DNA from: Duganella zoogloeoides
GTDB taxonomy: Bacteria; Pseudomonadota; Gammaproteobacteria; Burkholderiales; Burkholderiaceae_D
DNA: 64,000 nucleotides
Direction of reading: 5' to 3'
Assembly: GCF_034479515.1 (NCBI RefSeq)
Contig: NZ_CP140152.1
Location: 5,146,001 to 5,210,000, forward strand
Shown here: in pieces, positions 16,965 to 26,774 of the stretch
Layout of the letters: each line of letters starts with the position of its first letter
Numbering within the stretch: the first letter of the stretch is position 1
Translations under genes and position numbers: made by a program
The notes under the pieces: generated by a model
Told to the model about the DNA's origin: nothing
What the model saw: the letters and a program-made list of their open reading frames with translations, nothing else
The model's database searches: none

Positions 16965-18188
16965 ATGACCATAGGCGGCAAGACCATCGACGAGGCGCTG
17001 GCCTCTTTATCGGACATGACGGCGGGCGCAGTCCCGATCGCCAAAGACGAGCACCTGGAACGCGTGGCGCGCGCCCAGGCCTTCATGCGCGAACAGGGCG
17101 TGGCGGCGATCTACATCAACGCCGGCGCCAACCTCACCTACTTCACCGGCACCAGGTGGCACGCCAGCGAGCGCATGGTGGGCGCCATCCTGCCCGCCAG
17201 CGGCGGCATCGAGTACATCGCGCCAGCCTTCGAGGAAAGCACGCTGAAAGACTTCATGCTGGTGGACGGCCCGGTCAACTGCTGGGAAGAGCACGAAAGC
17301 CCGTACCAGCTGTTCATCGACACGCTGGCGCGCATGGGCATCGCAGCGAACGCCGATGCCGCCCCGCGCATCGGCATCTGCGAGAGCGCCGCGTTCTTCA
17401 TCTACGACGGCATCCGTCCGCTGGCCGCGGGCTATGCGCTGGAAAACGCCAGCCTGGTGACGGCCCACTGCCGCACCCGCAAGTCCGCCAACGAGATCGC
17501 GCTGATGCAGCGCGCCAAGGACATGACGATGGCCGTGCACGTGGCGGCCGCCTCGATCCTGCGCGAGGGGATCACCACCACCGAGGTGGAACAGTTCATC
17601 GACCGCGCGCACCGCAAGGTGGGCGCTTCCGGCTCGTACTTCGTGATCGTGCTGTTCGGCGAGGCCACCGCATACCCGCACGGCGTGAGCTATGTGCAGA
17701 CGTTAAAACCCGGCGACACGGTGCTGATCGACACCGGCTGCAAACTGCACAACTACATCTCCGACATCACCCGCACCTATGTGTACGGCGAGATCAGCGA
17801 ACGTCAGCGGTCGGTATGGAACAGCGAGAAGAAGGCGCAACTGGCGGCGTTTGCGGCCGCGCAGCTGGGTGTGCCGTGCGAAGCGGTGGACCAGGCGGCC
17901 CGCCGTGCGCTGGAAGAAGATGGTTTCGGTCCCGGCTACAAGCTGCCAGGCCTGCCGCACCGCACCGGCCACGGCATCGGCCTCGATATCCACGAGTGGC
18001 CGTACCTGGTCGGCGGCAACAAGACGCTGCTCGACGTGGGCATGTGTTTTTCGAACGAACCGATGATCTGCATTCCCGGCGAATTCGGCGTGCGCCACGA
18101 GGACCATTTCTACATGACGGAACATGGTCCGAAGTGGTTTACCGAACCGGCGTACAGCATCGACGATCCGTTCGGCCTGAACGCTTAA
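16965..18188 (+). CDS. M24-family aminopeptidase P / Xaa-Pro dipeptidase-like protein
   Basis: A 407-residue protein from ATG 16965 (CAGGGA upstream); an in-frame ATG at 16914 lacks a ribosome site. The N-terminal creatinase-like domain is at about 1-165 (HLERVARAQAFMREQGVAAIYI). The pita-bread domain carries the dinuclear metal ligands: DTGCKLHNYISD (two Asp), GHGIGLDIHE (His), then Glu in SNEPMICIPGEFG and Glu in VRHEDHF. It removes N-terminal residues before proline or cleaves Xaa-Pro dipeptides in the cytoplasm. With the neighbouring secreted M4 proteases it could complete peptide use (inference). Its stop codon overlaps that of the convergent small membrane gene at 18185-18188. Confidence 0.9.
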   Translation: MTIGGKTIDEALASLSDMTAGAVPIAKDEHLERVARAQAFMREQGVAAIYINAGANLTYFTGTRWHASERMVGAILPASGGIEYIAPAFEESTLKDFMLVDGPVNCWEEHESPYQLFIDTLARMGIAANADAAPRIGICESAAFFIYDGIRPLAAGYALENASLVTAHCRTRKSANEIALMQRAKDMTMAVHVAAASILREGITTTEVEQFIDRAHRKVGASGSYFVIVLFGEATAYPHGVSYVQTLKPGDTVLIDTGCKLHNYISDITRTYVYGEISERQRSVWNSEKKAQLAAFAAAQLGVPCEAVDQAARRALEEDGFGPGYKLPGLPHRTGHGIGLDIHEWPYLVGGNKTLLDVGMCFSNEPMICIPGEFGVRHEDHFYMTEHGPKWFTEPAYSIDDPFGLNA

Positions 18189-18613
18189 GCCTTCAAATCC
18201 TTGACTGCGCGATAGAAGCGCAGCGGCACGGTGGCGGTAAAGGTGCTGCCCACCGTGCGGCCCACCACGATCGGGCTATAGATATGGCGCATCGGCGACG
18301 CGCTGCGGTGGGTGAACACCTGGCCCTGCGCCGACTCGCCGGTAGGCACATAGCCGAACATGGCGATGCGCGCCAAAAAGGCCGTGCTGTCGGCTACCAG
18401 CACGGTACCGCGCACGGGCAAGTGTTCGATGGCGGCCGCGCCGATATAACCGGCTACGCCCAGCATGGCAATGCGCAGTATCCCCACGAAATCGAACCCG
18501 CGCGGCAGCAGCCCCACCGCCAGCAGGCAAGCGATGGCCACGCCAAAAGTCACCCAGGTACGCGGGTTTTCGATCGGGTTGAGGACGAATTGAGTCTTGG
18601 TAAAGAGTGCCAT
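18185..18613 (-). CDS. Small membrane protein of unknown function
   Basis: A 142-residue protein from ATG 18613. Two hydrophobic stretches (about 20-36, TFGVAIACLLAVGLLP, and 43-58, ILRIAMLGVAGYIGAAA) suggest two membrane helices. The C-terminal half is polar (ADSTAFLARIAMFGYVPTGES). I do not recognise the family. The stop TAA on the minus strand (18185-18187) overlaps the stop of the M24 gene, so the two genes are tail to tail. The neighbouring paa operon lies upstream on the same strand, separated by a hairpin. Confidence 0.6.
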   Translation of the reverse strand: MALFTKTQFVLNPIENPRTWVTFGVAIACLLAVGLLPRGFDFVGILRIAMLGVAGYIGAAAIEHLPVRGTVLVADSTAFLARIAMFGYVPTGESAQGQVFTHRSASPMRHIYSPIVVGRTVGSTFTATVPLRFYRAVKDLKA

Positions 18614-18641
18614 GGCGCCGCCTGCTGAGTGAAAACGCCAT

Positions 18642-18683
18642 TGTGCAGGGTGGGCGGGGAAAAGGAAAGCGCCGCCCTGCACA
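18642..18683 (-). terminator. Hairpin, probable end of the paa operon
   Basis: TGTGCAGGG / CCCTGCACA gives a 9-bp perfect outer stem, with a second GGGCGG/CCGCC pairing inside. It lies 15 bases after the paaZ stop on the minus strand. The following T tract is weak (GCGTTTTC), so termination may be partial. Confidence 0.5.
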
Positions 18684-18698
18684 GCCGGGCGGCGCTGG

Positions 18699-20744
18699 TT
18701 ACGCCCGCTTCATTACCAGGGTCAGGATGTCGTAACTGGCCACCAGCTCGTCGTGCTGGTTGGTCACTTGTACGTCCCAGGCCACCACGCCCTGCCCCAC
18801 GCCCCTGTCGTCGGTGCGGTTGCGGTCCACCTTGCGTTTGCAGGTGAGGCGGGCGCGGATGGTGTCGCCGATGGCCACCGGGGCGACGAAACGCAGGTTG
18901 TCGAGGCCATAGTTGGCCAGCACGGGGCCGGGCGCCGGTGAGACGAACAGGCCGGCTGCGGCCGACAGCACGAAGTAGCCGTGGGCGATGCGCTTGCCGA
19001 ACTGGGTGTCCCTGGCGGCGATGTCGTCGAAGTGCATGTAAAAATAGTCGCCCGAGACACCGCCGAAGTTGACGATGTCCGCTTCGCTGACGGTGCGCCG
19101 GTGCGTGAGCAGCGAGTCGCCGATGTGCAGTTCCTCGAAGTGCTTGCGGAACGGGTGCACTTCGCTCTCCTGCACCCGGGCCCCGCGCACGTATTCGCCG
19201 GTGACCGCCGCCAGCATGGTGGGTGAACCCTGCACCGCCGCCCGTTGCAGGAAATGGCGCACGGCGCGGATGCCGCCCAGTTCTTCGCCTCCGCCCGCGC
19301 GACCAGGTCCGCCGTGCTTCAACTGCGGCAGCGGCGAGCCGTGGCCGGTGGAATCCACCGCCGCTTCGCGCTCGAGGATCAGCACGCGGCCGTGCGACGC
19401 GGCGGCCACTGGCACCGCGTACGCGGCAATGGCCGGCTCTTTGGTCACCAGGGTCGACACCAGCGAGCCCTTGCCGCGCGCGGCCAGCGCCAGCGCCTCG
19501 TCGATGCCGTGGTAGCTGATGATGGTGCTCACCGGACCGAACGCCTCCACGTCGTGCACCGCGTCGTTGGCCATGCCGTCGCGGCAGAGCAGCAGCGTGG
19601 GCGCAAAAAATGCGCCATCGGCCACGCCGTCACCCACCGGTTTGAAGCCGTCGCCCGCGCCGAACAGCACCTCGTTGCCGTGCGCCAGCAGCGCCAGGCG
19701 TTCGCCGACGTCGCGCTGCTGGTCTTTCGAGGCCAGCGCGCCCATGCGCACGCCTTCCACCGAGGGGTCGCCCACGCTGACCTTGGCCAGGCGTTCACGC
19801 AGGCGCGTGCCCACCGCGTCGACCAGCGCCTCGGGCACGATGATGCGGCGAATCGCCGTGCACTTCTGTCCCGCCTTGCCGGTCATCTCGCGCGCCACTT
19901 CCTTGACGAACAGGTCGAACTCGGGATCGTCGGGCGAGATATCGGGCGCCAGGATGGCGCAGTTGAGCGAATCCGCTTCGGCAGTGAACGGCACCGAGTG
20001 GGCGACCAGGTTGCGGTTCACGCGCAGCCTGGCGGCCGTGTCAGCCGAGCCGGTGAAGGTGACGGCGTCGAATCCTTCCAGCCGGTCGAGCAGGTCGCCG
20101 GTGCTGCCGATCACCAGTTGCAGTGCCCCCTCAGGCAGCAAGCCCGATTCGTGCATCATGCGCACCACCGCTTCGGTCAGATAGCTCGTGGCGGTGGCCG
20201 GCTTGCCGATGCAAGGCATGGCGGCCAGGAAGCTCGGCGCGAATTTCTCGAGCAAACCCCAGATCGGGAAATTGAAGGCGTTGATGTGTACCGCCACGCC
20301 GCCGCGCGGCACCAGGATGTGGGTGCCGGCAAAGCCGCCGTTTTTACCGAGCGCCATGGCCGGTCCCTCGTGCAGCACGTTCGACGACGGCAGCTCGCGC
20401 CCGCCCATGCTGGCATATGCGAACAGGGTGCCGGTGCCGCCTTCGATATCGACCCAGCTGTCGGCGCGGGTGGCGCCGGTGAGGTGCGAGATCGCGTACA
20501 GCTCCTCCTTGCGCTCGACCAGGTACAGCGCCAGGGCCTTGAGGATGGCGGCGCGCTGCTGGAAGTCCAGTTTCATCAGGCTCGGGACACCGGTCTTGCG
20601 TGCGTAACGGACCGCTTCGCCGAAGTCGATGGCGTCCGCGTGGGTGTGGTAAATCAAGGCGCCGGTAAGTGCATTGTGCAGCGGCGTGGCCGCCTCGCGG
20701 CCGATCCAGCGGCCGCCGATCAGGCTTTGCAGGGTTGGAATCAT
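18699..20744 (-). CDS. paaZ: Bifunctional oxepin-CoA hydrolase / 3-oxo-5,6-dehydrosuberyl-CoA semialdehyde dehydrogenase
   Basis: A 681-residue protein, the same length as Escherichia coli PaaZ. The aldehyde dehydrogenase domain (about 1-520) has the catalytic Cys295 in GQKCTAIR. The MaoC-like R-hydratase domain (about 540-681) has DIVNFGGVSGDYFYMHFDD and AHGYFVLSAAAGLF. The hydratase opens the oxepin-CoA ring and the dehydrogenase oxidises the aldehyde before it can cyclise to a dead-end product. Last gene of the minus-strand paa operon, 15 bp after paaY, and followed by a hairpin. Confidence 0.97.
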   Translation of the reverse strand: MIPTLQSLIGGRWIGREAATPLHNALTGALIYHTHADAIDFGEAVRYARKTGVPSLMKLDFQQRAAILKALALYLVERKEELYAISHLTGATRADSWVDIEGGTGTLFAYASMGGRELPSSNVLHEGPAMALGKNGGFAGTHILVPRGGVAVHINAFNFPIWGLLEKFAPSFLAAMPCIGKPATATSYLTEAVVRMMHESGLLPEGALQLVIGSTGDLLDRLEGFDAVTFTGSADTAARLRVNRNLVAHSVPFTAEADSLNCAILAPDISPDDPEFDLFVKEVAREMTGKAGQKCTAIRRIIVPEALVDAVGTRLRERLAKVSVGDPSVEGVRMGALASKDQQRDVGERLALLAHGNEVLFGAGDGFKPVGDGVADGAFFAPTLLLCRDGMANDAVHDVEAFGPVSTIISYHGIDEALALAARGKGSLVSTLVTKEPAIAAYAVPVAAASHGRVLILEREAAVDSTGHGSPLPQLKHGGPGRAGGGEELGGIRAVRHFLQRAAVQGSPTMLAAVTGEYVRGARVQESEVHPFRKHFEELHIGDSLLTHRRTVSEADIVNFGGVSGDYFYMHFDDIAARDTQFGKRIAHGYFVLSAAAGLFVSPAPGPVLANYGLDNLRFVAPVAIGDTIRARLTCKRKVDRNRTDDRGVGQGVVAWDVQVTNQHDELVASYDILTLVMKRA

Positions 20745-20759
20745 CTTGGGTCTCCTTTT

Positions 20760-21371
20760 TTATACCGAAGCGTTCTTGTGCAGGTGCAGTGGCAAGGCGC
20801 TGTCCCATTGGACGCGCGGGCGGTCAGGCTCGATGTCGGTAAGTGCTTCCACCTCGCGCATGGTATGCATCGAGCGCACCGCCAGCTCGTGGTACTGGCC
20901 GGTGCCGCTGGTCTTCCAGGCGATTTCGTCGTCGCGCAACGGCCGCACTACTTTGGCCGGCGTGCCGACCACCAGGCTGCGCTCCGGTACTTCCATGCCC
21001 GCGCGGACGAAACTCATGGCCGCGACGATGGACTCGGCGCCGATCACCGCGTTGTCCATCACCACGCTGTTCATGCCGACCAGCGCGTTGCGGCCGATGC
21101 GGCAGCCGTGCAGCACGGCGCCGTGGCCGATGTGGCCATCGACGCCCACCACCGTGTCGGCGCCGGGAAAGCCATGCATCACGCAGGTGTCCTGCAGGTT
21201 GGCGCCTTCCTCCAAAATCAGGCGGCCGAAGTCGCCGCGCAGAGCGGCCAGTGGGCCGACATAGCAGCGCGGGCCGACAATGACGTCGCCGATCAGCACC
21301 GCGCTCGGATGCACGTAGGCGGTGGGGTGCACCACTGGTGTGACGCCGTTGATTTCATAGACCTTGACCAT
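20760..21371 (-). CDS. paaY: PaaY thioesterase-like hexapeptide-repeat protein
   Basis: A 203-residue protein from ATG 21371 ([19 protein letters not shown]). It shows the left-handed beta-helix hexapeptide pattern ([39 protein letters not shown]) with histidines for a trimer-interface metal, as in gamma-carbonic anhydrase-like proteins. PaaY is reported to hydrolyse dead-end CoA thioesters formed in the phenylacetate pathway and so recycle CoA. It lies 2 bp after paaJ and before paaZ. A general carbonic-anhydrase-like annotation is the alternative. Confidence 0.92.
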   Translation of the reverse strand: MVKVYEINGVTPVVHPTAYVHPSAVLIGDVIVGPRCYVGPLAALRGDFGRLILEEGANLQDTCVMHGFPGADTVVGVDGHIGHGAVLHGCRIGRNALVGMNSVVMDNAVIGAESIVAAMSFVRAGMEVPERSLVVGTPAKVVRPLRDDEIAWKTSGTGQYHELAVRSMHTMREVEALTDIEPDRPRVQWDSALPLHLHKNASV

Positions 21372-21373
21372 GG

Positions 21374-22588
21374 CTATTCCACCCGCTCGATGACGACCGC
21401 GATACCCTGCCCCACGCCGATGCACATCGTGCACAGCGCGTAGCGGCCACCGGTGCGTTCCAGTTGCGTGAGGGCGGCCAGCACCAGCCGCGCGCCCGAG
21501 GCGCCCAGCGGATGGCCGATGGCGATCGCGCCGCCGTTGGGATTGACGTGGGGCGCATCGTCGGCCAGGCCCAGGTGGCGCGTGACGGCCAGACCCTGCG
21601 CGGCAAATGCTTCGTTCAATTCGATCACGTCCATCTGGTCGATGGTCAGGCCCACCAGCGCCAGCACCTTGCGCGAGGCCGGCGACGGGCCGAAGCCCAT
21701 GATGCGCGGCGCCAGGCCGGCGGTGGCCATGCCCAATACGCGGGCGCGCTTGCGCAGGCCGTATTGCTCGGCTGCGGCGTGCGAGGCGAGCAGGATGGCG
21801 CAGGCGCCGTCGTTGACGCCCGAGGCGTTGCCGGCTGTGACGGTTCCGTCCGCACGCACCACGCCTTTCAGCTTCGACAGCGTTTCAAACGTGGTGTCCG
21901 GGCGCGGGTGCTCGTCGGTGTCGAAGATTTTGGGGTCGCCCTTCTTTTGCGGCAGCGACACCGGCACGATCTCGTCGCGGAACACGCCGGCCGCGTGCGC
22001 GGCGGCCCAGCGCTGCTGGCTGCGCAGCGCGAAAGCATCCTGGTCGGCGCGGCTGATGTGGAACTGCGCGGCCACGTTTTCCGCCGTTTCGGGCATGCTG
22101 TCGATGCCGTACTGCTCCTTCATGCGCGGATTGACGAAGCGCCAGCCCAGCGTGGTGTCCTCGATCTTGGCGCTGCGCGAAAATGCGCTGTCGGCCTTGC
22201 CCATCACGAACGGCGCGCGCGTCATGTTCTCCACGCCGCCGGCGATGACCAGGTGCGCCTCGCCCGTGCGGATGGCGCGCGCCGCGCTGCCCACGGCATC
22301 GAGGCTCGATCCGCACAGGCGGTTGATGGTGCTGGCCGGGACCTCGACCGGCAGGCCGGCCAGCAGCGCGGCCATGCGGCCCACGTTGCGATTGTCCTCG
22401 CCGGCCTGGTTGGCGCAGCCGTAATACACGTCATCGACCTTGGACCAGTCCACCTTGGGATTGCGGGCGATGAGGGCGGCGATCGGCAGCGCGGCCAGGT
22501 CGTCGGTGCGCACGTTGGCCAGGGCGCCGCCGTAGCGGCCGAACGGGGTGCGGATGGCGTCGCAGATGTATGCGGAATTGTCGGTCAT
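21374..22588 (-). CDS. paaJ: 3-oxoadipyl-CoA / 3-oxo-5,6-dehydrosuberyl-CoA thiolase
   Basis: A 404-residue thiolase. The acylation cysteine is Cys92 in [11 protein letters not shown], with [10 protein letters not shown], the catalytic His in [11 protein letters not shown] and the second Cys in [10 protein letters not shown] near the C-terminus. It performs the two thiolytic steps of phenylacetate degradation, releasing acetyl-CoA and finally succinyl-CoA. It lies 10 bp after paaK and 2 bp before paaY, on the minus strand. The near-identical PcaF of the beta-ketoadipate pathway catalyses one of the same reactions; operon context favours PaaJ. Confidence 0.95.
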   Translation of the reverse strand: MTDNSAYICDAIRTPFGRYGGALANVRTDDLAALPIAALIARNPKVDWSKVDDVYYGCANQAGEDNRNVGRMAALLAGLPVEVPASTINRLCGSSLDAVGSAARAIRTGEAHLVIAGGVENMTRAPFVMGKADSAFSRSAKIEDTTLGWRFVNPRMKEQYGIDSMPETAENVAAQFHISRADQDAFALRSQQRWAAAHAAGVFRDEIVPVSLPQKKGDPKIFDTDEHPRPDTTFETLSKLKGVVRADGTVTAGNASGVNDGACAILLASHAAAEQYGLRKRARVLGMATAGLAPRIMGFGPSPASRKVLALVGLTIDQMDVIELNEAFAAQGLAVTRHLGLADDAPHVNPNGGAIAIGHPLGASGARLVLAALTQLERTGGRYALCTMCIGVGQGIAVVIERVE

Positions 22589-22598
22589 TGCATGTCCT

Positions 22599-23918
22599 TT
22601 ATGACTTGGGGCGCTGGTCGATCACACGCCGGGCCTTGCCGGTGAGCGTGCGTTCGATGCCGTTGGGGGCCACCAGCCGCACCCGGGTGGAGACGCCCAC
22701 ATTGGTCTTGATACGGATCTCTAATTCCCGGGCCAGCGCTTCGTTATCGCCGGTGAGCATATTGCCCGCCTCCGGGCGCAGCTCGGCTAGCACCTCCAGT
22801 TGGTCGAGGTGGCCGTCGCGCTTGATGATCAGCTGGTACTGGGGCGCCAGCAGCGGCATCTTGAGGATCAGTTCCTCGATCTGCGACGGGAACACGTTGA
22901 CGCCGCGGATAATCAGCATGTCGTCCGAGCGGCCGGTGATCTTGCCGATGCGGCGCATCGCGCGTGAAGTAGGTGGCAGCAGCCGCGTGAGGTCGCGCGT
23001 GCGGTAGCGGATGATCGGCAGCGCCTCCTTGGTCAGCGAGGTGAATACCAGCTCGCCCTCCTCGCCGTCTGGCAGCACCTCGCCGGTATCGGGGTCGATG
23101 ATCTCCGGGTAAAAATGGTCTTCCCAGATCACCGGGCCATCCTTGCTCTCGATGCATTCGCTGGCCACGCCGGGGCCCATCACTTCGGACAAGCCGTAAA
23201 TATCCACCGCGTCGATGCCGGCGCGCTGCTCGATTTCGCGGCGCATGGCGTCGGTCCACGGTTCGGCGCCGAAAATACCGACCTTGAGCGAACTGGCGGC
23301 GGGATCGAGTCCCTGGCGCTGGTATTCCTCGATGATGTTGAGCATGTACGACGGCGTGACCATGATGATGGACGGCTTGAAGTCTTCGATCAGCTGCACC
23401 TGGCGCTCGGTCTGGCCGCCGGACATCGGCACCACCGTGCAGCCAAGCCGCTCGGCGCCGTAGTGGGCTCCGAGGCCGCCGGTAAACAGGCCGTAGCCGT
23501 ACGAGATATGCACCATGTCGCCGCGCCGCCCGCCCGCCGCGCGGATCGAGCGCGCCACCACGCTGGCCCAGGTGTCGATGTCGTTTTGGGTGTAGCCGAC
23601 CACGGTGGGCTTGCCGGTGGTGCCGCTCGACGCATGCACACGCACCACCTGCTCGCGCGGTACGGCAAACATGCCGAACGGGTAGTTCTCGCGCAGTTCC
23701 TTCTTGCCGGTGAAAGGAAACTTTGAAAGGTCGGCCAAGGACTTCAGGTCGGCGGGATGGACGCCGGCCGCGTCGAACGCCTTGCGATAGTGCGGCACGT
23801 TGTCGTACGCGTGCTGCAGCGTCGATTGCATGCGCTGCAGCTGCAGCGCTTGCAGCTCGTCGCGGCTGGCGCGCTCGATCGGTTCCAGGTCCGATGGTTC
23901 GGGTATGCGTTGTACCAT
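22599..23918 (-). CDS. paaK: Phenylacetate-CoA ligase
   Basis: A 439-residue protein from ATG 23918 (MVQRIPEPSDLEPIE), preceded by GGAGGAG; the frame is open well upstream but that is shadow of paaI. AMP-binding motif HASSGTTGKPTVVGYT (near residue 95), YGLSEVMGPGVASE and the C-terminal RGVNVFPSQIEE of adenylating enzymes. It activates phenylacetate with ATP and CoA to phenylacetyl-CoA, the true substrate of the epoxidase and the effector of PaaX. It sits 16 bp after paaI and 10 bp before paaJ. Confidence 0.96.
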   Translation of the reverse strand: MVQRIPEPSDLEPIERASRDELQALQLQRMQSTLQHAYDNVPHYRKAFDAAGVHPADLKSLADLSKFPFTGKKELRENYPFGMFAVPREQVVRVHASSGTTGKPTVVGYTQNDIDTWASVVARSIRAAGGRRGDMVHISYGYGLFTGGLGAHYGAERLGCTVVPMSGGQTERQVQLIEDFKPSIIMVTPSYMLNIIEEYQRQGLDPAASSLKVGIFGAEPWTDAMRREIEQRAGIDAVDIYGLSEVMGPGVASECIESKDGPVIWEDHFYPEIIDPDTGEVLPDGEEGELVFTSLTKEALPIIRYRTRDLTRLLPPTSRAMRRIGKITGRSDDMLIIRGVNVFPSQIEELILKMPLLAPQYQLIIKRDGHLDQLEVLAELRPEAGNMLTGDNEALARELEIRIKTNVGVSTRVRLVAPNGIERTLTGKARRVIDQRPKS

Positions 23919-23934
23919 GTCTCCTCCTGTTTTT

Positions 23935-24384
23935 TTATTCGGTTGCCAGGACGTGGCCGCCCACGCGCAGCGATTTGCCGCGAAACAAGGCGACCGTGCG
24001 CCCTTCCTGGTTGACCACGGTGACGTCATAGACGCCGCTCTTGCCGGCCAGCGCCTGTTCGCGCGCGGTGGCAGTAAGCACGTCGCCCTGCCGCCCCGGC
24101 GCCAGGTAATCGATGGTGCACGCCGCACCCACGGTATTGAGGTTGTAGCTGTTGCAGGCAAAGGCGAACGCGCTGTCAGCCAACGTAAAGATAAAACCGC
24201 CGTGGCAGCTGCCGTGGCCATTGAGCATGTCGGCGCGTATGGTCATCGACATGGTGGCGCAGCCGGCACCGACGCCATCGAGACTGATGCCCAGCCCCTG
24301 CGAGGCGGGATCGCGCGCATACATGGCGTTAGCGACTTTTTCGGCCAGGGCCTGCGGAACGAGGTCGGTCAGTGTCTCATGCAT
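23935..24384 (-). CDS. paaI: Phenylacetic acid degradation thioesterase PaaI
   Basis: A 149-residue hotdog-fold thioesterase from ATG 24384, overlapping the 3' end of paaH by 8 bp. The signature NGHGSCHGGFIFTLADSAFA carries the catalytic Asp and the His-Gly-Gly turn of the PaaI family. It hydrolyses ring-hydroxylated phenylacetyl-CoA by-products, recovering CoA from stalled intermediates. The overlap suggests translational coupling to paaH. Confidence 0.93.
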   Translation of the reverse strand: MHETLTDLVPQALAEKVANAMYARDPASQGLGISLDGVGAGCATMSMTIRADMLNGHGSCHGGFIFTLADSAFAFACNSYNLNTVGAACTIDYLAPGRQGDVLTATAREQALAGKSGVYDVTVVNQEGRTVALFRGKSLRVGGHVLATE

Positions 24385-25954
24385 GGATGGTGGCTCCTGC
24401 GGCGTGCTTGCGCCGCAGCAGCGGCGACACACGATAACGGTCTTCGCCATAGCTGGCGGCCAGGTTGTTCAATACGGCGACCACGTGGTCCACGCCGATG
24501 GCATCGGCCCAGGCCAGCGGCCCGCGTGGATAATTGACGCCCTTCTGCATGGCGACATCGGCGCCATCGGCACTGCACACGCCCTGGTTGACGGCATCGG
24601 CCGCCTCGTTGGCCAGCATGGCGACGGTGCGCATGACGGACATGCCCGGCACGTCGTCGAGCCGGGTAACGGTGAAGCCGGCCGCTTGCAGCAGGCCCAC
24701 CACCGCCTGGTACGCCTCCGGTGCGCACTGGTCGGCGCAGGCGATGGCGATGCGGGCGGCGCTGGCGTAGTCGAACGCCAGGTCCACGAGCACCGTGTCC
24801 GGATGCTGGTTGACGGCGGCGCGCTGCGTGGCGCTGCGGCCATCGGTCAGATAGACGGCGGCGCCGTTGCAGTGGAAGGCTGGCGCGTCGTCCACGCTCT
24901 TTTCCACCTTGCGGTGGGCCACCTCGATGCCGGCGGTACGCAGGCGCTGCGCCAGCGCGTCGGTCACGGCGCCGCCGTGCGGATGCATGGCGGCGGCAAG
25001 GGCGCCCGCATCCCGGGTGTAGCTGACAAACGCGGGCACCGGCTGCGGCGCCTCTTGCTGCGCAGGCTCGTTGACGGCGCCATCGCCATAGCGGTAGCAG
25101 CCGCGCCCCGCCTTGCGGCCCAGGAAGCCGGCGTTGACCAGTTCCTGCTGCAAGACCGACGGCGTGAAGCGCGGATCGTTGAAGTACGCCTCGAACACCG
25201 ACTGCGTGACGGCGAAATTGACGTCGTGGCCGATCAGGTCCATCAGCTCGAAAGGCCCCATGCGGAAACCGCCCGCGTCGCGCAGCACGGCATCGATGGT
25301 GGCCGCGTCGGCGGCGCCTTCGGCCATCAGGCGCCAGCCTTCGGCATAGTACGGCCGCGCCACCCGGTTGACGATGAAGCCGGGGGTGGAGCGCGCGTGG
25401 ACCGGGTGCTTGCCCCAGGCGGCAGCAGTATCGTGCACGGTCTGTGCGATACCACTGTCAGTTGCCAGCCCGCTGATCACTTCCACCAGCGCCATCAGCG
25501 GCACCGGGTTGAAGAAGTGCATGCCCACCAGCCGGCCAGGTGCGCGCAATTTGGCGCCGATGGCCGTGACCGAGATCGACGAGGTATTGGTGGCCAGGAT
25601 GCAGCCATCGTCCACCAGGCTTTCCAGCTGCGCGAACAGGGCGCGCTTGGCGTCGAGGTTTTCAACGATGGCTTCCACCACCAGGCCTGGTTTGGCGGCG
25701 GCGATGTCGTCGAGCGTGAGCGCCGGTTGCAACCGGGCCAGCGACGCGGCAGCGTCCACGGGGCTCATGCGCTGCCTGGCCACCAGTTTATTCAGGGCCA
25801 GCGCGATATCGGACATGGCCTTGGCCACCGGTTCCGGACGGCTGTCGTACAGCTTGACGGTGTAGCCGGCGACGGCCGCCACCTGGGCGATGCCGGCGCC
25901 CATGGCGCCGCTGCCAATGACGGCCACCACCCGGTCTTGAGACAGTGCGGTCAT
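24377..25954 (-). CDS. paaH: 3-hydroxyadipyl-CoA dehydrogenase
   Basis: A 525-residue two-part 3-hydroxyacyl-CoA dehydrogenase. N-terminal Rossmann motif VIGSGAMGAGIAQVAA, NTSSISVTAIGA, GMHFFNPVPLMALVEV with the catalytic His, and GFIVNRVARPYYAE. A second C-terminal dehydrogenase domain follows (FDYASAARIAIACAD to the end), longer than FadB-type single domains and typical of PaaH/PhbH. It oxidises 3-hydroxyadipyl-CoA to 3-oxoadipyl-CoA with NAD. It starts 1 bp after the paaG stop and overlaps paaI by 8 bp. Confidence 0.94.
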   Translation of the reverse strand: MTALSQDRVVAVIGSGAMGAGIAQVAAVAGYTVKLYDSRPEPVAKAMSDIALALNKLVARQRMSPVDAAASLARLQPALTLDDIAAAKPGLVVEAIVENLDAKRALFAQLESLVDDGCILATNTSSISVTAIGAKLRAPGRLVGMHFFNPVPLMALVEVISGLATDSGIAQTVHDTAAAWGKHPVHARSTPGFIVNRVARPYYAEGWRLMAEGAADAATIDAVLRDAGGFRMGPFELMDLIGHDVNFAVTQSVFEAYFNDPRFTPSVLQQELVNAGFLGRKAGRGCYRYGDGAVNEPAQQEAPQPVPAFVSYTRDAGALAAAMHPHGGAVTDALAQRLRTAGIEVAHRKVEKSVDDAPAFHCNGAAVYLTDGRSATQRAAVNQHPDTVLVDLAFDYASAARIAIACADQCAPEAYQAVVGLLQAAGFTVTRLDDVPGMSVMRTVAMLANEAADAVNQGVCSADGADVAMQKGVNYPRGPLAWADAIGVDHVVAVLNNLAASYGEDRYRVSPLLRRKHAAGATIHA

Positions 25955-25955
25955 G

Positions 25956-26762
25956 TCATTTCCCCGTAAATTGCGGCGCGCGCTTTTCCATGAAGGCTGC
26001 CACGCCCTCGCGGTAATCGCTGGTTCGTCCCAGCTCGCTCATCATGGCGCATTCGAGCGTGAGTTGCTGCTGCAAGGTGTTGTGGGCACTGGCGTGGATG
26101 GCCTGCTTGGTGAATGCCAGCCCCTGGGTGGGTGCGCTGGCAAAGTGGCGCGCCAGCTTGTCGGTCTCGGCGGCCAGGTCGGCATCGGGTACGGCTTTCC
26201 AGATCAGGCCCCACTGCTCGGCCTTGTCGGCAGTGAGCTTTTCGCCCAGCATGGCCAGGCCCATGGCGCGCGCAGTGCCGACCAGGCGCGGCAAAAAATA
26301 CGTGCCGCCGGTGTCGGGGATCAGGCCCAGCTTGCAGAACACTTCCACGAACGACGCGGAACTGGCAGCGAGCACGATGTCGCATGCCAGCGCCAGGTTG
26401 GCGCCGGCGCCGGCGGCCACGCCGTTGACGGCGCAGATCACCGGCATCGGCAAGGCGCGCAGCGCCAGCACCAGCGGCGCATAGTTCTTCTCGACCGAGT
26501 CGCCCAGGTCCACCGGCCGCGTGCCCGGCGCATTCGAGACGGCGCGGTCGGACAGATCCTGGCCGGCGCAGAAGCCGCGCCCGGCGCCGGTGAGCACCAG
26601 CACCCGCACGCTCTTGTCGGCGCCGACGCGGCGCAGGGCGTCGCGCACTTCCTCGTGCATGGCCTGGGTGAAGCTGTTGAGTTTATCGGGGCGGTTCAGG
26701 GTGAGCGTGGCAACGCCGGCGTCGATCCCGAACAGGATGTTTTGATAATTTTTGGCGTTCAT
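25956..26762 (-). CDS. paaG: 2-(1,2-epoxy-1,2-dihydrophenyl)acetyl-CoA isomerase
   Basis: A 268-residue crotonase-superfamily protein. GAGRGFCAGQDLSD and NGVAAGAGANLALACDIVLA form the oxyanion hole; KLGLIPDTGGTYFLPR holds the isomerase Asp. The sequence FCAGQDL and the C-terminal DYREGVAAFMEKRAPQFTGK match PaaG rather than PaaF. It converts the ring epoxide to oxepin-CoA. The partner hydratase PaaF, next to PaaG in many operons, is not found in this window. Confidence 0.94.
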   Translation of the reverse strand: MNAKNYQNILFGIDAGVATLTLNRPDKLNSFTQAMHEEVRDALRRVGADKSVRVLVLTGAGRGFCAGQDLSDRAVSNAPGTRPVDLGDSVEKNYAPLVLALRALPMPVICAVNGVAAGAGANLALACDIVLAASSASFVEVFCKLGLIPDTGGTYFLPRLVGTARAMGLAMLGEKLTADKAEQWGLIWKAVPDADLAAETDKLARHFASAPTQGLAFTKQAIHASAHNTLQQQLTLECAMMSELGRTSDYREGVAAFMEKRAPQFTGK

Positions 26763-26774
26763 CGTGTCTCCTGG

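Noticed and set aside
23719..24031. Possible overlap of a separate gene with the 5' end of paaK and paaI
   Set aside because: The upstream extension of paaK is out-of-frame paaI sequence; the ribosome site and family alignment fix the paaK start at 23918.
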